Shown: one piece after another, positions 20,936 to 32,233 of the stretch | Position numbering within the stretch: the stretch's first letter is position 1 | Layout of the letters: every line of letters starts with the position of its first letter | DNA from: Tricholoma matsutake | Lineage: Eukaryota > Basidiomycota > Agaricomycetes > Agaricales > Tricholomataceae | Assembly: GCA_026075535.2 (NCBI GenBank) | Contig: AP026545.1 | Span: forward strand, 10,416,001-10,480,000 | Direction of reading: 5' to 3' | Length of the DNA: 64,000 nt | Notes under the pieces: model-generated | Databases searched by the model: none | The model's input: only the letters and a program-made list of their open reading frames with translations | What the model was told of the DNA's origin: nothing | Translations under genes and position numbers: made by a program

Positions 20936-21891
20936 TCTCAAGAAACCGCTCTTTCTGATAGTATTTTAACATCAAAACACCTCATAGTGGTGCTTGGTAT
21001 GAGAAACAAATCAATTTCTACCTTGTCAATACCTCTGATTTCATGGAAGGTGCAGGGGTTTCACAGGCAGCAGAGATTCAGACTTTTTGAGGACCTGCGG
21101 GTCTTTTCAGTCCAACATCACAAGGTATTCTTGACTTGTTTCACAAAGACACTTTCGAGGTAACACGGGTTCCATCACCACTGTGATCAATATGTTAACA
21201 CCAGAAAAGAACCCTAAGAAATCCACTGCACATGCTTTGCAGATGGCAAATCTTGCAGAGGCTGCTGCACAAGGACAACCAACTGCATTCCACAAGCTCC
21301 TAGTAGTACTGCAGGCTCTTGGCATCCTGGGATGGGTGTCTACTCAAAACATCAATGACCTTGAAATACAAGCTGGGATGACCATGAAAGGCGACTATCT
21401 GAATTGTGTGCAACTTCATGGTTCAGTGATGGAGGTCATTTGTACACAATGCAGTTTCACTGAACATGTATACCATCATTTCCTATCCCTGAAAAGTGGG
21501 GAACTTCCTATCTGTCCTCAATGTGAAACCTGAATTGAGGACAGGAGAATACAAGGAAAATGGGTCTCTGGGTGAGGTGGATTGCTTTGCCCTGCCATCA
21601 TCCTATATGGGGAATCACATCATAAAGGAGAAGAGATCACTGAAATACAGGCCCTCGACAAACATAAAGCTGACAATTTACTGGTTGTAGGAACATCCTT
21701 GAAAACATGTGGATGTCTTCCACCATATTGTCCAAATAGATTGCCAGAAATTTGCAGAAAATATGCTTGAGAGGTTGGACAAGGCACAGAGAATACCTTT
21801 GATATCTTTCCAAGGGACAGATGATCTGAAGGATTGGCTTAATGCAGGGTCCATTCATAATGATATGCGTCCATCATGGGCTTGGGTATGA
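20936..21891 (+). pseudogene. Sirtuin (Sir2 family NAD-dependent deacylase) remnant
   Basis: Exons can be linked by GT-AG introns. The first exon ends with HLIVVLG near 20998. The second starts about 21051 and gives GAGVSQAAEIQTF, a TGA (21088-21090) and GPAGLF, the NAD-binding GAG-S...FRG motif with Arg lost, then GILDLFHKDTFE. The third (about 21213-21525) has TAFHKLLVVLQALGILGWVS, then TQNIND, where the Sir2 family has TQNID (Asn codon 21354-21356), VQLHGSV with the catalytic His, and CTQC...CPQC, the structural zinc ligands. Further frames give PAIILYGESHHKGEEI and NLLVVGTSLKTCG, the last Rossmann-fold motifs, and a tail up to 21891. Sirtuins remove acyl groups from histones and other proteins using NAD. 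The premature stop and Asp to Asn change indicate it is dead. It sits next to the BAH-PHD remnant. Confidence 0.75.
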
Positions 21892-22929
21892 TACAACTAC
21901 ATCCTGTAATTTATATTATCTCCAGGGAATCCGTACGTGCCCATCTGCAAATTCAACCACCATCATTTTCCTAATCCACTCACACTCCTTCTCATTGAAA
22001 GATTTCTGAAAAGGAATTTCCAATGCAAGATGTTTGGAAAATTGACAGGCATATATGCCACAGTCTAAGCTACCTTTCTGCTGGGGAGTGTTTTTCCTTT
22101 TCTCAACATGCTAATTATCAAGCCCCAGTGGGTGTAAGATAATCTACTTGTTAAGAAGCATCAGAACAATTTGTTAAATACAGTGGAGATCTGACCTTTC
22201 AAATTTTCTCCACTTTCTGCATATCATGATCGGGTGCCATGCTATCCAGCACCTCAAGTGTTTCTCTTTTGGATTGAACTGAAGAGTAACCCAATAGTGT
22301 TGAGGATAATTTATAACCATAAAATCTGTCAGCAATCAGCCAAACATCAAAAATCAAAGTGCAAAAGTCAAAACATACCATGGAGTTCCTGCCAACCATA
22401 AGTAAATAAAACATGTCACTAATACATTGGCCAAACTAAAGAATTCCCAACAAACTAGCTGGAAGAATCAAGAATAAGTGGAGCAGATATGCAGAAGGTA
22501 CATAGATACTTACAGTTGGTCATGGGCTTTAAGCAACAAGGTAGCCTACAAATTGTTAGCTAATAGAAATGACAAAAGCTAGAAGAGTCTTACAAGTACT
22601 TCAAAATATTGATAAGAATGAGGAAGGATGGGTGGGTTGTGGGGAATGGGAAAGGTTGAAAAATGAGAATTTGTAAAGTCTCATGACTTTATATGTATCT
22701 CATTCTCCAATTGAAATACTGTCACATGATTATGATGTGGCATCAACAATCAACTAACCTTGCAGTTCTTTCAGAAGTGACAGTCGTGACCTGGACTCCC
22801 TCACCTCACCACCCCATGAGTGGCAATGACAACGACAGCAGCAATGACCCCAATGCCTGGCAATGCCACCAGTAGGGCCGAATATGAACTGTGTCCCACA
22901 CAAAGCAGCCCAAACAATGTTTATCATCA
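21892..22929. other. Region without a supported gene
   Basis: Short ORFs on both strands lack motifs. Nothing more can be said from the sequence. Confidence 0.4.
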
Positions 22930-23640
22930 TTTGGGCCGCAGGTAAGTTTTTTTCTTTACATTCTTTGTTTTACAAACTAACTAACTGTTTTCATTAGGCT
23001 AACAATAACACTTCACAACCCTAAAACAGCATGCTTATGCCAAGCCACCCACGCCACTGCTGCGAGCCCTTCTTGCAGGGTGGATGATGAGGTGGTGATC
23101 TGACTGCAACACTGCACAGATGGAACACTGGGAGGCATGTGCAGCAGGATACCTGCTAGGTATGTACACCCTCCACCTGTCACTGACCACCCACCACCAC
23201 CCTTAACAGGCACAATGAGGACAGAGGATGACCAAGCATGCACCCCATACCCATGAGCAACTGCCAACCCTGTTAACAATATCACTACCACTGCTTAGAG
23301 CAACTGCTCGAAGGGTGGATACTGCAGGTGCACAGGACAACAAAGGACAGATGAGGGGGACAACACTACCCCCGCCATGAGGTGAGGGAGAAAGCGGGGA
23401 AGGGGAATGACGCTGGGAGGGGCGAGGGGTTCTATGCCTATGAGTATCTGCTTGTAGGGTGGTTTGTGGGTGCATATCAGCCACAATGACGGGGGATAGA
23501 GTGAGGGAGGAGAATGGGGGGGATAAAAGCCGAGCACCCACCGCCGACCGCTGTGAGCACTTGCTCGCAGGGTGGATTGGGTGCTAATGGCCATGTCACC
23601 ACCAGTTGATGGTCGCCCTGTGCCTACACCTGCCACCTCG
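22930..23640. repeat. GC-rich region with four dispersed GAGC...GCTC-like motifs
   Basis: Copies of a motif near GAGCACTTGCTCGCAGGGTG occur around 23057, 23298, 23440 and 23551, each with a partial inverted symmetry followed by AGGGTGG. Distances are roughly 110-240 bases. Overlapping ORFs on the minus strand (up to 124 codons) seem to result from base composition. Confidence 0.45.
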
Positions 23641-24118
23641 CTCTGCAGTTGTTTTTCATGACCTAGCACCTGCTGCCTCCCCTATATGGGTGAGGCAGCT
23701 TCATCTCACATGGCTAGTTTGTAATTTAATATACACTGTATGCATTCAGAATTTTAGTCCAAATTCATTGGGACTTCAGAGAACTTGAGCTTGGCTGAAG
23801 TTTTGCTTGCAGTACCCTCCTGGAGTTCTACAAACTGTCTACAATATCTACTGAATCTACAATATCTACCATATTTACAGGTTTGCTACTGAATCACTAT
23901 GAAAAAAATTCCAGATAACTATGATGTCTATTGTGTCGACAGTCTCTACAGTCTCTACCAGGATTTCCAGAGTTTGCTGATGTAGTCCATCATCCACCAC
24001 CACCACACTACCCCCTAAGACACTTGGGTCACCCTATTGTCCTCTATTACTAGACACATCTAGGTCACAGGTCCCTTGGACTAAAACCCAATGGGAGTGG
24101 GAGCTACTGAGGGTAAGA
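23641..24118. other. Region without a supported gene
   Basis: No ORF with a recognisable feature. A cluster of CTAC/TACA-rich short repeats (TCTACAATATCTAC type) lies at about 23832-23960. Confidence 0.4.
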
Positions 24119-24622
24119 ACGATGGTGAGGAGAGTAGAAGGGGACTTGAGGGAGCTGAAGGCTGACATTGCAAGGTCTGCCACTCCATCCTCCCCCACTC
24201 CTCAGCTTCCCCCCCCTACTGAGGTTGTACCTCCTTCCCCTGTACCTCCTTCCCCTGCCCCTCCTGTTGTTCCACCCTCTCTTGCCTGGGTCCCCTCTCC
24301 TCCATCCCCTGCAACTCCAGTCCTCACCTCCCCTGCTGTCCATCCAGGCCTGAAAAAACCTACACAATTCTTGCCCCCAACCACTGAAACTACTCCTCCC
24401 TCCTCTCCAAAACCAAAGCCAGACCTGGGACCTGTTGTCCACACTACTGTCACTGTGACCCCCAAAGAGGCCCACCCACCCCATCTGCCAGGCGGCTTCA
24501 CCTTCTACCACTGGGGTGGTCTTATTTTCCCTACTGCTCCTACACCATGGGGGCAGTTGCCACTGGCCAGTTGTTTTACAGCTGGTGATTTTGAAGCCAT
24601 CTGGGATTTGCCCAGATCCTGA
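24119..24622 (+). CDS. Hypothetical Pro-rich protein, 166 aa
   Basis: An open frame starting at the ATG at 24122, with MVRRVEGDLRELKADIARSA as a short charged helix, then about 100 residues of Pro/Ser/Thr-rich sequence with PPSPVPPSPAPP, then HLPGGFTFYHWGGLIF and a stop at about 24622. The frame is also open upstream of the ATG (TQWEWELLRVRT), so the true start may be earlier. I do not recognise a family. The helix plus Pro-rich organisation resembles N-terminal parts of retroelement gag proteins, which is only a possibility. Confidence 0.35.
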   Translation, partial: TMVRRVEGDLRELKADIARSATPSSPTPQLPPPTEVVPPSPVPPSPAPPVVPPSLAWVPSPPSPATPVLTSPAVHPGLKKPTQFLPPTTETTPPSSPKPKPDLGPVVHTTVTVTPKEAHPPHLPGGFTFYHWGGLIFPTAPTPWGQLPLASCFTAGDFEAIWDLPRS

Positions 24623-25931
24623 ACCCCCTCCAGTGGTACACTATTCCACAGTCCTGCAATTGGAACTGGACTCCCTTCTTTTTGTATGTTTCTGTCAATT
24701 TTTATTTTTATTTTTATTTTTATTTTTAAAATTCTGACTCCGATTCACAGTACAATTTTCACTTTTTTTCTTTCTTTCTTTCTTCATCATTCTACTCATT
24801 GTTTCAACTTCAACCCACATTCATTCACTTACAAACATACTCACACTCTCTTTCTTACCTCATTATTGTCATTATCACCCCAATGGCCAACATTGAAATA
24901 TTGTCGCTTCATTTTGATTCAAGATCCATGATCTCTTATCCACCATCAATCGTCATGAAGCAGTCACAACTGTCATCCACCACACCCATAATTCCCATCC
25001 CGGATCTATTTGCAGCAACATCATTTGACATTGGCAATGTTCGACTGTATCCTGAACCATATCCACCAGCAGCATGTCATCCCACCTACATCATTGCTTG
25101 ACAGTTCAGATTCGGTCTCCCTCATCCTCGCATTCCCTATGATAGTTGGCATGTCACAACTTGTCCAACACCTCTTTTGTGTAGTGGCATGCGTGTCAAC
25201 ATTCAGGAGTATGGGGTGGTTGATATTTGGGAACTGCATCAGTTTTCAACATCAGAGTGGGTGGTATACCAGTGTACAGACTGGAAGACAGGCAGAAGGT
25301 TGATCTGCATGGCTATTGGTCGGAATTGGGTGGAGCGGTCAACTTGGGACGTGGTACTGGCCTTTTTCACATTATTGTGGAGGGATCTCATTCAGTTATG
25401 GTTTGGCCTTGTGCGTCGAGGACATCACAACTTGACATGGGGGTGATGTAAGGGGACAACCCCCAGGTAGGATACCCAGCCCCTTCCTATGTTTATATTA
25501 TTTTACTTCAGTCATGGACTCATTCCTACATTCCTTTCCATTACATTGCTCTAGCTTTGTCATTACTGTTACATGCAAATGTAAATACAAGTTTTTGGAA
25601 CCACATAAGACCTGTAACTAGCTAGCACTTTAGTATACTGTGCATGATTAGAGACAAAGCCATTCCCTTGCTGGTAATACAAGTAGCCACCTCACAACGG
25701 CTTTACCTTTGTGCCACTGTTGTTCCCTAGGAGTCAGGATCCAAACGATGGTTGATGTAATTTGACATTGGACAACTTGAAGTTGGCAGTTGTAAAATAT
25801 TTCCTTTTTGGTTCAAAATCCGCATGTCGGAAGAACCTGCTGACTTTCAAAATTGGTAGGGGCTGACTTTCAAAAGAAAGCTTATTTGACACCCACTTAA
25901 ACCTTATTTCTGGTGGCAGTAACGTTCGTCA
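24623..25931 (+). other. Unassigned region with simple repeats and gene-like ORFs
   Basis: Simple repeats lie at about 24700-24727 (TTTTTA units) and 24763-24784 (CTTT units). From 24883 a frame opens MANIEILSLHFDSRSM and runs to a stop at about 25101 with DIGNVRLYPEPYPPAACH; an overlapping frame at 25177-25446 continues with YGVVDIWELHQFSTSEW. These may be halves of one decayed hypothetical gene. No domain recognised. Confidence 0.35.
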
Positions 25932-26467
25932 TAAAAGTGGGTCCCAAGGGTAAGGAGCTTTTTTGTAGGCCTCTGCGCCACCTCAAGATCACGCATCTAG
26001 CTCTGCTACCTGCACGGTCTCAGTGAGCTCTGACCAAACTCCTATTTTTTGCATGGTCTGTGACTTGGTGCTAGCAGATGCCAGGTTATAAGACAGTTGA
26101 AGTGTAACTAGGAGATCCTGTGTTGCTTCTTTTCAACCCCCATCTTACTCATAAGCAACACAGGTAAGTGCATTGCACTTCATATTGTTTTCAGCTTCTT
26201 ACCCTCTCAGTTTTGTTATTTAAGGCCTTGCCTCTCATAATAACATTTCCTCGCTTTGTAAGAGCTCTTGCAATCTCATACGGATTAGACTCAACTAGAT
26301 TCTCACTCAACAGGATTCTTCTGGGACTGTTTAATAGCTTCACTACCTCATCCAGTCAAATTCTATGAGTGAGCAGGTGTTCCATCCACTTCTATCTGAG
26401 TCTATTCTTTATCTGACACAATACATGTAGGGTTCATCGAAGCGTTCGATACATTTGATTTTTGTGG
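25932..26467 (+). repeat. A1 direct repeat of the Ngaro-like element
   Basis: Matches 30862-31399 from TAAAAGTGGGTCCCAAGGG through GCAACACAGGTAAGTG to the end at about GATTTTTGTGG. Small indels distinguish the copies (for example an extra GGCTAG in A2). Contains GGTTATAAGACAG as a possible promoter element and a consensus-like splice donor AGGTAAGTG. Confidence 0.85.
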
Positions 26468-26821
26468 CTTACACTCCTTGGTCATCTTCCCTCCTAATCT
26501 CCCTCCTATTGTCATCACTCCTCTTTTCTCTCCATGACTGATGTTCCTTCTCGCCCTGCGAGCCCCCCAGCTGACAAAACCATTTGAGTTTGTGCAGAAG
26601 AGTGTCAAAGGATTGTGGACAAGGCCATCTCAATGTCTACTTCAGGTCCGGTGTTCCTCAATCACCTTAAATCAGCAGGAGCAACCCCAGACGAGGCACG
26701 AGATTATATTGAACAATATACACAATGAAGAAGGGATCAAGACACCATTGGTTCAGCTAACACAGATGGTGAGCCACCTCTTGCTCAACTGGGTGGAAAC
26801 AATCCAAATCCGGGCAACACT

Positions 26822-27781
26822 GCCATGATGGTTGCTTGGGCACTGCTTTGTGCCAAAGTCAATCATTTCCAGCCAATCTCCTCCTCTCAGGCTGCTGCAG
26901 CTGGTGGTGGATCTCTCACTGATGAGCTGGCTAGTCTTCTTGGGCTATCCAGTGCCAAAGGCGGCATTCCTGCCTCTGTGCTTGCAAAGGCACCTCACTT
27001 ATCCAAGTTGTCTGACCCGATGGCTACCAACCCACACCTTGAGAAGACCCAGGAACTTCTCTCCATCTACAGTCCTCAGAGCTCCCAGGATATTCTTGTC
27101 AACAAAGCTCAGTTCACTCCAGTCAGCGATCCACTTCCTCGGACTATCTGGCAGAAGATCCTCCTCAACTTGTTAGTTGATTTCAAAAAGCTCTTTGCTT
27201 CAATGGACAAAGGGTACGGTCACCACGATGATCCAAAAGATTTTGGAGCTGGTTATGCACTTCTTAAGAAGGATCAGGCTTTCTCTAAGCGACTGCTTCG
27301 GTAAGAGGCTGATTGGATACGAGTTTTTGGTGCATGGTCTGCAGGTGTGGTTTTCTTCTTTCCTCACTGGGATTCTGAGCTTAGAGACTATTGTGCCATT
27401 GTCATAGACCTTTTCCATGCTTTGCCATCAAATTCTCTTGTTGCAATTTCATTCGACCTGCATGTTTGCAACAAGTACTCAAAGAAGCCTTTTCATCTTG
27501 ATGATCAAGCCCAACTCAATTTGCCACTCCTTGCCCAAATGCTTTCGCCAACTCCTCCAACCCTTCCACATGCAAATAAAAGAGTTACTTCACCTCAAGC
27601 CTCATCTTCAGGCAATGGTCCAAAGTGTGCTGACATGCCTTGCTGCAACTGGAGCTTCAGTACATGCAAATCCGAGACCTGTCTGAATTGCTGCAAGCAT
27701 GGGATTTGCTGCATCTGTGGTGAAGGACACAGAGCAAAGGATAACAAATGGTGTTTCGCTCTCCTCCAGACTCGCAACTGA
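26822..27781 (+). pseudogene. Gag-like ORF of the Ngaro-like element
   Basis: The frame from 26825 reads MMVAWALLCAKVNHFQPISS and continues with SLTDELASLLGLSSAKGGIP and LLVDFKKLFASMDKGYGHHD up to 27304. It then changes frame and continues at 27347-27781, with ELRDYCAIVIDLFHALPS and a Cys/His-rich end at about 27635-27765: CADMPCCNWSF, CKSETCLNCCKHGICCICG, HRAKDNKWC. Repeated Cys with a C-x2-C-x4-H core is typical of the nucleic-acid-binding end of gag in mushroom YR retroelements. A short intron or a frameshift explains the break at about 27305-27346. The product would coat the RNA genome. Confidence 0.7.
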
Positions 27782-27939
27782 GCATGAGTCTCTGGGAGCG
27801 TGGGAGAACATGGCGACGTTTGTTGAGAAAGGCCCAAGATCTTTGACTAATCCATCTTTGAAATGTAGAAATTCAGCTACCCTTGATTCTCCTCATTTTC
27901 GTTGAGGGTTCATCTGGTTTGATGACCCAATAGATAAAA

Positions 27940-29690
27940 TTTCTCCGTCTGTGCTTTACACTGAAACTGCTCCTCCACTGCTGTCTCTGCCCAAGCATCT
28001 ACTAGATGATCCCACAATTCAAAAATCTATTCATTCCTTAGGGAATGCAATCAAAGTTGAGACTCCATTCGATGTCGACAAGTTTGAGCTTCTACTAGTT
28101 GATCATCCTAATCAACCTTTTGTTTGTTCAGTCATGAAAGGTCTATGTGAAGGCTTCTGGCCTTTTGATGAGGGGGAATGGAAGATTGAGCTTGAAGAAA
28201 TCTCTCCTGAATATGAGTCTGGCCCCAAGGACGCAGACGCAATCCATGCCTTTTGTGACCGAGAAATTGCTGCTGGTCAATGGTCTGACCCTTTGGACAA
28301 TACTGAACTACTTCCAGGAATGAAGATTTCCCTGCAGTTTGTGGTCTGGCAGAACGAGAAACCACATGTGGTAACAGACCATTCTTGTTCCAGAATCAAT
28401 GAAGGCATTCCTCAGTTGGAAGGAAAGGTTAAGTACGATGACATGCAGACTTTTGGTCAAACTTTACACAACATGCGCATGAATAATCCAGGGAAACGTC
28501 TGGTGACATTCAAATCAGATGTGGCTTCTGCATTCCTCAACTTACCTGCCCATCCCATATTCCAACTCCGTCAAGTTGTGAAGATCAAGGGCAAATTATT
28601 CATCATGTGATGACTTGTTTTTGGCAACTGTGCTTCACCTCATTGCTGGTGTGGTGTGTCAGGACTTCTGTGCTGGCTTGGGATTCGGAAAGTCAGTATC
28701 TCTGGCCTCCATGTCTACATGGATGATTACTTCGGTTGGGACTATGTGGACAATCTTGTCTGGTATCATGGCAAGCTTCATCCCCAACGACAAGTTCAAT
28801 TCTTACTTATTTGAGAATCAATCTCCTGTCCTTTCAAAGATCGTAAACAGAAACATGGCAAAGTCTTGAAGATAATAGGCTTTTGGGTTGATATCAATTT
28901 GGGTAGTATATCTTTATCCCCATCTGCTGTTTCCGAGGTTATCACTAAGATTGATCTTTTCCTGGCTACACCAGACCATTCTCCATCACTTCACACTTGG
29001 CAGTGTTTGGCTGGGCATCTGAACTGGATGTTGAATGTGCTTCCTTGGGGTTGACTGGCTCTGACAGAGATGTATCGCAAGATCAGTGGTAAGGCTTGGT
29101 CACACTGTGGAATCCCAATCAATGCAGCTGTTATCACGGATTTAATGTGGTTGAAAAATATTATTCCTTCAGCGGTTGGGATTCGCTTCACTGACCCGGG
29201 TATGTGGTCCGATGACAATGCCAATATGGTTATGTGGACAGATGCAAGCCTTTGGAATGCACTCACCTTTGTCTACTCTAACAAAGGGTTTCTCTATCCC
29301 ATCAAGCCACCACCCACAGACAAGAAGGTCGACATCTTTTTCCTCAAACTTCTGGCAATTGCATCTGCTGTTCATCACGCAGGATCGCTCATGGGTCCAC
29401 CCCATCGCCTCCTCATATGAACTGACAGTCTAGATTCTGTTGCCATGTTGAATTCCCTTCACACTGCAGAGTCCTTGCATAATTCTCCTTTGTTAGTCAT
29501 TGCTGATATCATTCTTTGCACTGGAATGGATCTACAGGTTCGCTTTATTGAAGGGAAAAACAATGTGCATGCCGATATGCTTTCTTGTCTTTTGATCGAT
29601 GAGTACTTGCACAAATTCTCTGCTGGCCACATTGAACACTTTACTCCTCCATGGGAGCTTTGGCCAGTGGAATGGAGAGAGTACTTTTGA
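27940..29690 (+). pseudogene. Reverse transcriptase and RNase H of the Ngaro-like element
   Basis: The RT N-terminal part (27951-28610) contains PHVVTDHSCSRINEGIP, KVKYDDMQTF and RLVTFKSDVASAFLNLPAHP. Two adjacent TGA codons at 28608-28613 follow, where two Arg (RR-LVFGN) are expected. The same frame then gives the catalytic box HVYMDDYFGWD at about 28706-28738, intact, one TGA near 28828, and VLKIIGFWVDINLGSISLSP (28865-28925). RNase H follows: MVMWTDASLWN at about 29230 and TDSLDSVAML near 29422 after a stop, and DLQVRFIEGKNNVHADMLS at about 29530-29585, ending at 29690. At least four stops fall where Arg or Trp is expected, so the enzyme is not made despite the intact YMDD. Confidence 0.85.
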
Positions 29691-30684
29691 GGGCGCTGGG
29701 GGGGAAAAGGACTACTGCATGTGTCCCTCGCCCCCCCATGGAGCTGGCAGACCTTGATGCTTGTATGCTCTATTTGCAGGTGAATTCCATTGAACAGTCC
29801 ACCTCAAAAAACTATGCTACTGGTGCACATGACTATATCAACTTTGGTATCCTTCACTCCCTCCCCTTGGACCCTACGCCGACTACTCTGTCTCGCTATG
29901 TTGCATATTCATCCCAGTTCATTGCATCTGGACCAAAATATCTTACCAGCATGCGACATTTTCTCAAGGATCTCTAGATCTCTATCCCGAATTTGATGCC
30001 AATCATTCTCACCCTATGGTGAATGCGACCATTCGAGGGGCAAAGAAGGTGCGAGCAGATCCCATGAGCAGGAAACTGCCCCTTTGCCTTGCACACCTTC
30101 AATCTTTCTTTGATGTGGGGCACTGTGCAGGGACCTATGACGACTTCTTGTTTATAGTTCTGCTCTCATGTGCATTTTATGGGTGCCATCGCATGGGAGA
30201 ATTAGTTCAGAAGAATGATTGTACTTTGTTCAATTGGAGGAAGATTGTCAAATGGGCATCCCTTACCTTCGAGAATGGGTGCACGCAATATCGCTTACCA
30301 TATCACAAAGGTGACCCATTCTTTCATGGAATGGACATCATTTTCACCTGTCAAGACATTGCTGATGCCGTCTTCATGTTATGAGACTACACACACTTAC
30401 ATGATCATCCTCATGGTGCTAGATCTGCTTTGTTCCTTCGTGAAAATGGTTCACACCCCTCTCATTCATGGTTTGAAATGAAGTTCTTTGCGGTGCTTGA
30501 CTGGCATTTTGGTGGGCACTCTGCACGAACTGGGTATGCCACTTTTCTTGCTTCCTTAGGGGTTTCAGAGTCTATCATTCAAGCGGTTGGACGTTGGTCT
30601 TCGGAGGCTTGGAAAATATACATTCACAAAAATCCTGCCATCAGGGTGGAACAACAATTAGCCACATTGCAACTGCATAACTAG
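29651..30684 (+). pseudogene. Tyrosine recombinase of the Ngaro-like element
   Basis: N-terminal core-binding part: QVNSIEQSTSKNYATGAHDY and FGILHSLPLDPTPTTLSRYV at 29780-29905. The catalytic domain in frames from 30016 on has CHRMGELVQ (first Arg, about 30190), LPYHKGDPFFHG, then, after a stop at 30382-30384 and a frame adjustment, LFLRENGSHPSHSWF, FGGHSARTGYATFLASLG (His-x-x-Arg, about 30508-30560), VSESIIQAVGRWSSEAW and KIYIHKNP with the probable nucleophile Tyr near 30620. It ends at 30682-30684. Together these are the R...HxxR...Y signature of tyrosine recombinases that integrate the circular DNA copy of such elements without target duplications. Confidence 0.85.
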
Positions 30685-30762
30685 CTTCAGTGGTCATTGC
30701 TCCTCGCTTCCCATCTTTCTCTCACCTCCACCACCCCCACACACAACATTATCAGCTCTTTT

Positions 30763-30855
30763 TAGCATGTCCACTTACTTGCCTATGTAATTTTGGGGTC
30801 CATCCAGGCAGGCCTCAGTTTTCCTGCTACTACCACTCTGAGCATGCAGCAGAGG
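30763..30855 (+). repeat. B1-like block, repeated at 38511-38605
   Basis: This 93-bp sequence, from GCATGTCCACTTACTTGCC to AGCATGCAGCAGAGG, lies just left of the A2 repeat and is found again at 38511-38605. Its place before A2 fits the B1 segment of split direct repeats. Confidence 0.7.
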
Positions 30856-30861
30856 TCATTG

Positions 30862-31399
30862 TAAAAGTGGGTCCCAAGGGTAAGGAGCTTTTTTGTAGGC
30901 CTCTATGCCACCTCAAGATCATGCATCTAGCTCTGCTACCCACACGGTCTCAGTGAGCTCTGACCAAACTCCTATTTTTTGCATGGTCCGTGACTTGGTG
31001 CTAGGGGCTAGCAGATGCCAGGTTATAAGACAGTTGAAGTGTGACTAGGAGATCCTGTGTTGCTTCTTTTCAACCCCCATCTTACTCATAAGCAACACAG
31101 GTAAGTGCACCGCATTGTTTTCAGCTTCTTACCCTCTCAGTTTTGTTATTTAAGGCCTCGCCTCTCATAATAACATTTCCTCACTTTGTAAGAGCTCTCA
31201 CAATCTCATACAGATTAGACTCAACTAGATTCTCACTCAACAGGATTCTTCTGGGACTGTTTAATAGCTTTGCTACCTCATCCAGTCGAATTCTACGAGT
31301 GAGCAGGTGTTCCATCCACTTCTATCCAAGTCTATTCTTTATCTGACACAATACATGTAGGGTTCATCGAAGTGTTCTATATGTTCGATTTTCATGGCC
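30862..31399 (+). repeat. A2 direct repeat of the Ngaro-like element
   Basis: Second copy of the terminal repeat; see A1. Differences from A1 are largely C/T and G/A transitions. Confidence 0.85.
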
Positions 31400-32233
31400 C
31401 TCCCACCTCTGCCCTTGTGTTGATGAATGTTTGGCTTGAATCGAGCATTCGAGCCATTCAAGCCATTTGAGCCATGACTAAGCCAAGTACATACAAATAA
31501 AGTGTCTCATCTTCATTCCCAGTCAAAATCAGGTCGGAGCTGAGTGAGTTAGATCGAGAAAGGCCGATGATGGGAATTGCGATCAGTGACAATCGATGCT
31601 ACACAAAAAAAGATGCTCTACCTCGATTTTTCATCTGAATTTGTTGACCCAGCTCCATTACCAGCAAGCCAACTTGTTTGATACAGCATTTTCTCAATTT
31701 CCCTCGATTTGCACGACATTCATGTGAATTCCAAATATCTCATCATTTTGAGTCTCATTGATAATTGATATATTTGTGTGCTAAATATATATATGTTAAA
31801 TATAGAAATTGACCAAAATGTTTGTCCATCCACTATGTCACTCGCAGCCTACTGCAATAGAAAATATCAATGCATCTACCAGGCATTCATGCATCTCCAG
31901 TGCTAGCTGTAGTGCCAACCTTCTATTCAACCGAATCAGATGCACATCAATAGATATCATGATATTTGCTCACCGTTTTTTTCTCTGCAGCAAGTTTGGC
32001 TGATATGTCTTCATATTGCTGAAATGATATGTTAGGTTATGTGATAATGGAGACCACTATCCAGACCTTTAGATCCTCAGGGGGCAAAGTATTGAAGAAT
32101 ACCTTGAATTTGGCTGTGGTTCCTCATGCATTATTTTGGCACCAGTCTTGTGAACAGAGACTCCTGAGTAATACAATTAGGCAGTGAATTTCAGTTGTAA
32201 CTTTATAGACCTTGCAGTAGTCGTCACTCCAGG
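31400..32233. other. Region without a supported gene
   Basis: AT-rich sequence with ATATATATATG near 31787. A short run of GAGCCATT/AAGCCATT units lies at about 31451-31475. ORFs are short and lack motifs. Confidence 0.4.

Larger units (their letters stand above)
25932..31399 (+). mobile_element. Ngaro/DIRS-like tyrosine-recombinase retrotransposon, inactive
   Basis: Two direct repeats of about 535 bp (25932-26467 and 30862-31399) bracket, on the plus strand, a gag-like ORF with a Cys/His cluster, reverse transcriptase, RNase H and a C-terminal tyrosine recombinase in place of an integrase. That gene order and the absence of a methyltransferase domain fit Ngaro-type elements known from mushrooms. 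Such elements usually have split direct repeats of the form A1-ORFs-B1-A2-B2. Here A1 and A2 are clear and a B1-like block (30763-30855) precedes A2, but no B2 follows A2, so the right end may be missing. The coding parts contain several stops and frame changes. Confidence 0.85.
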
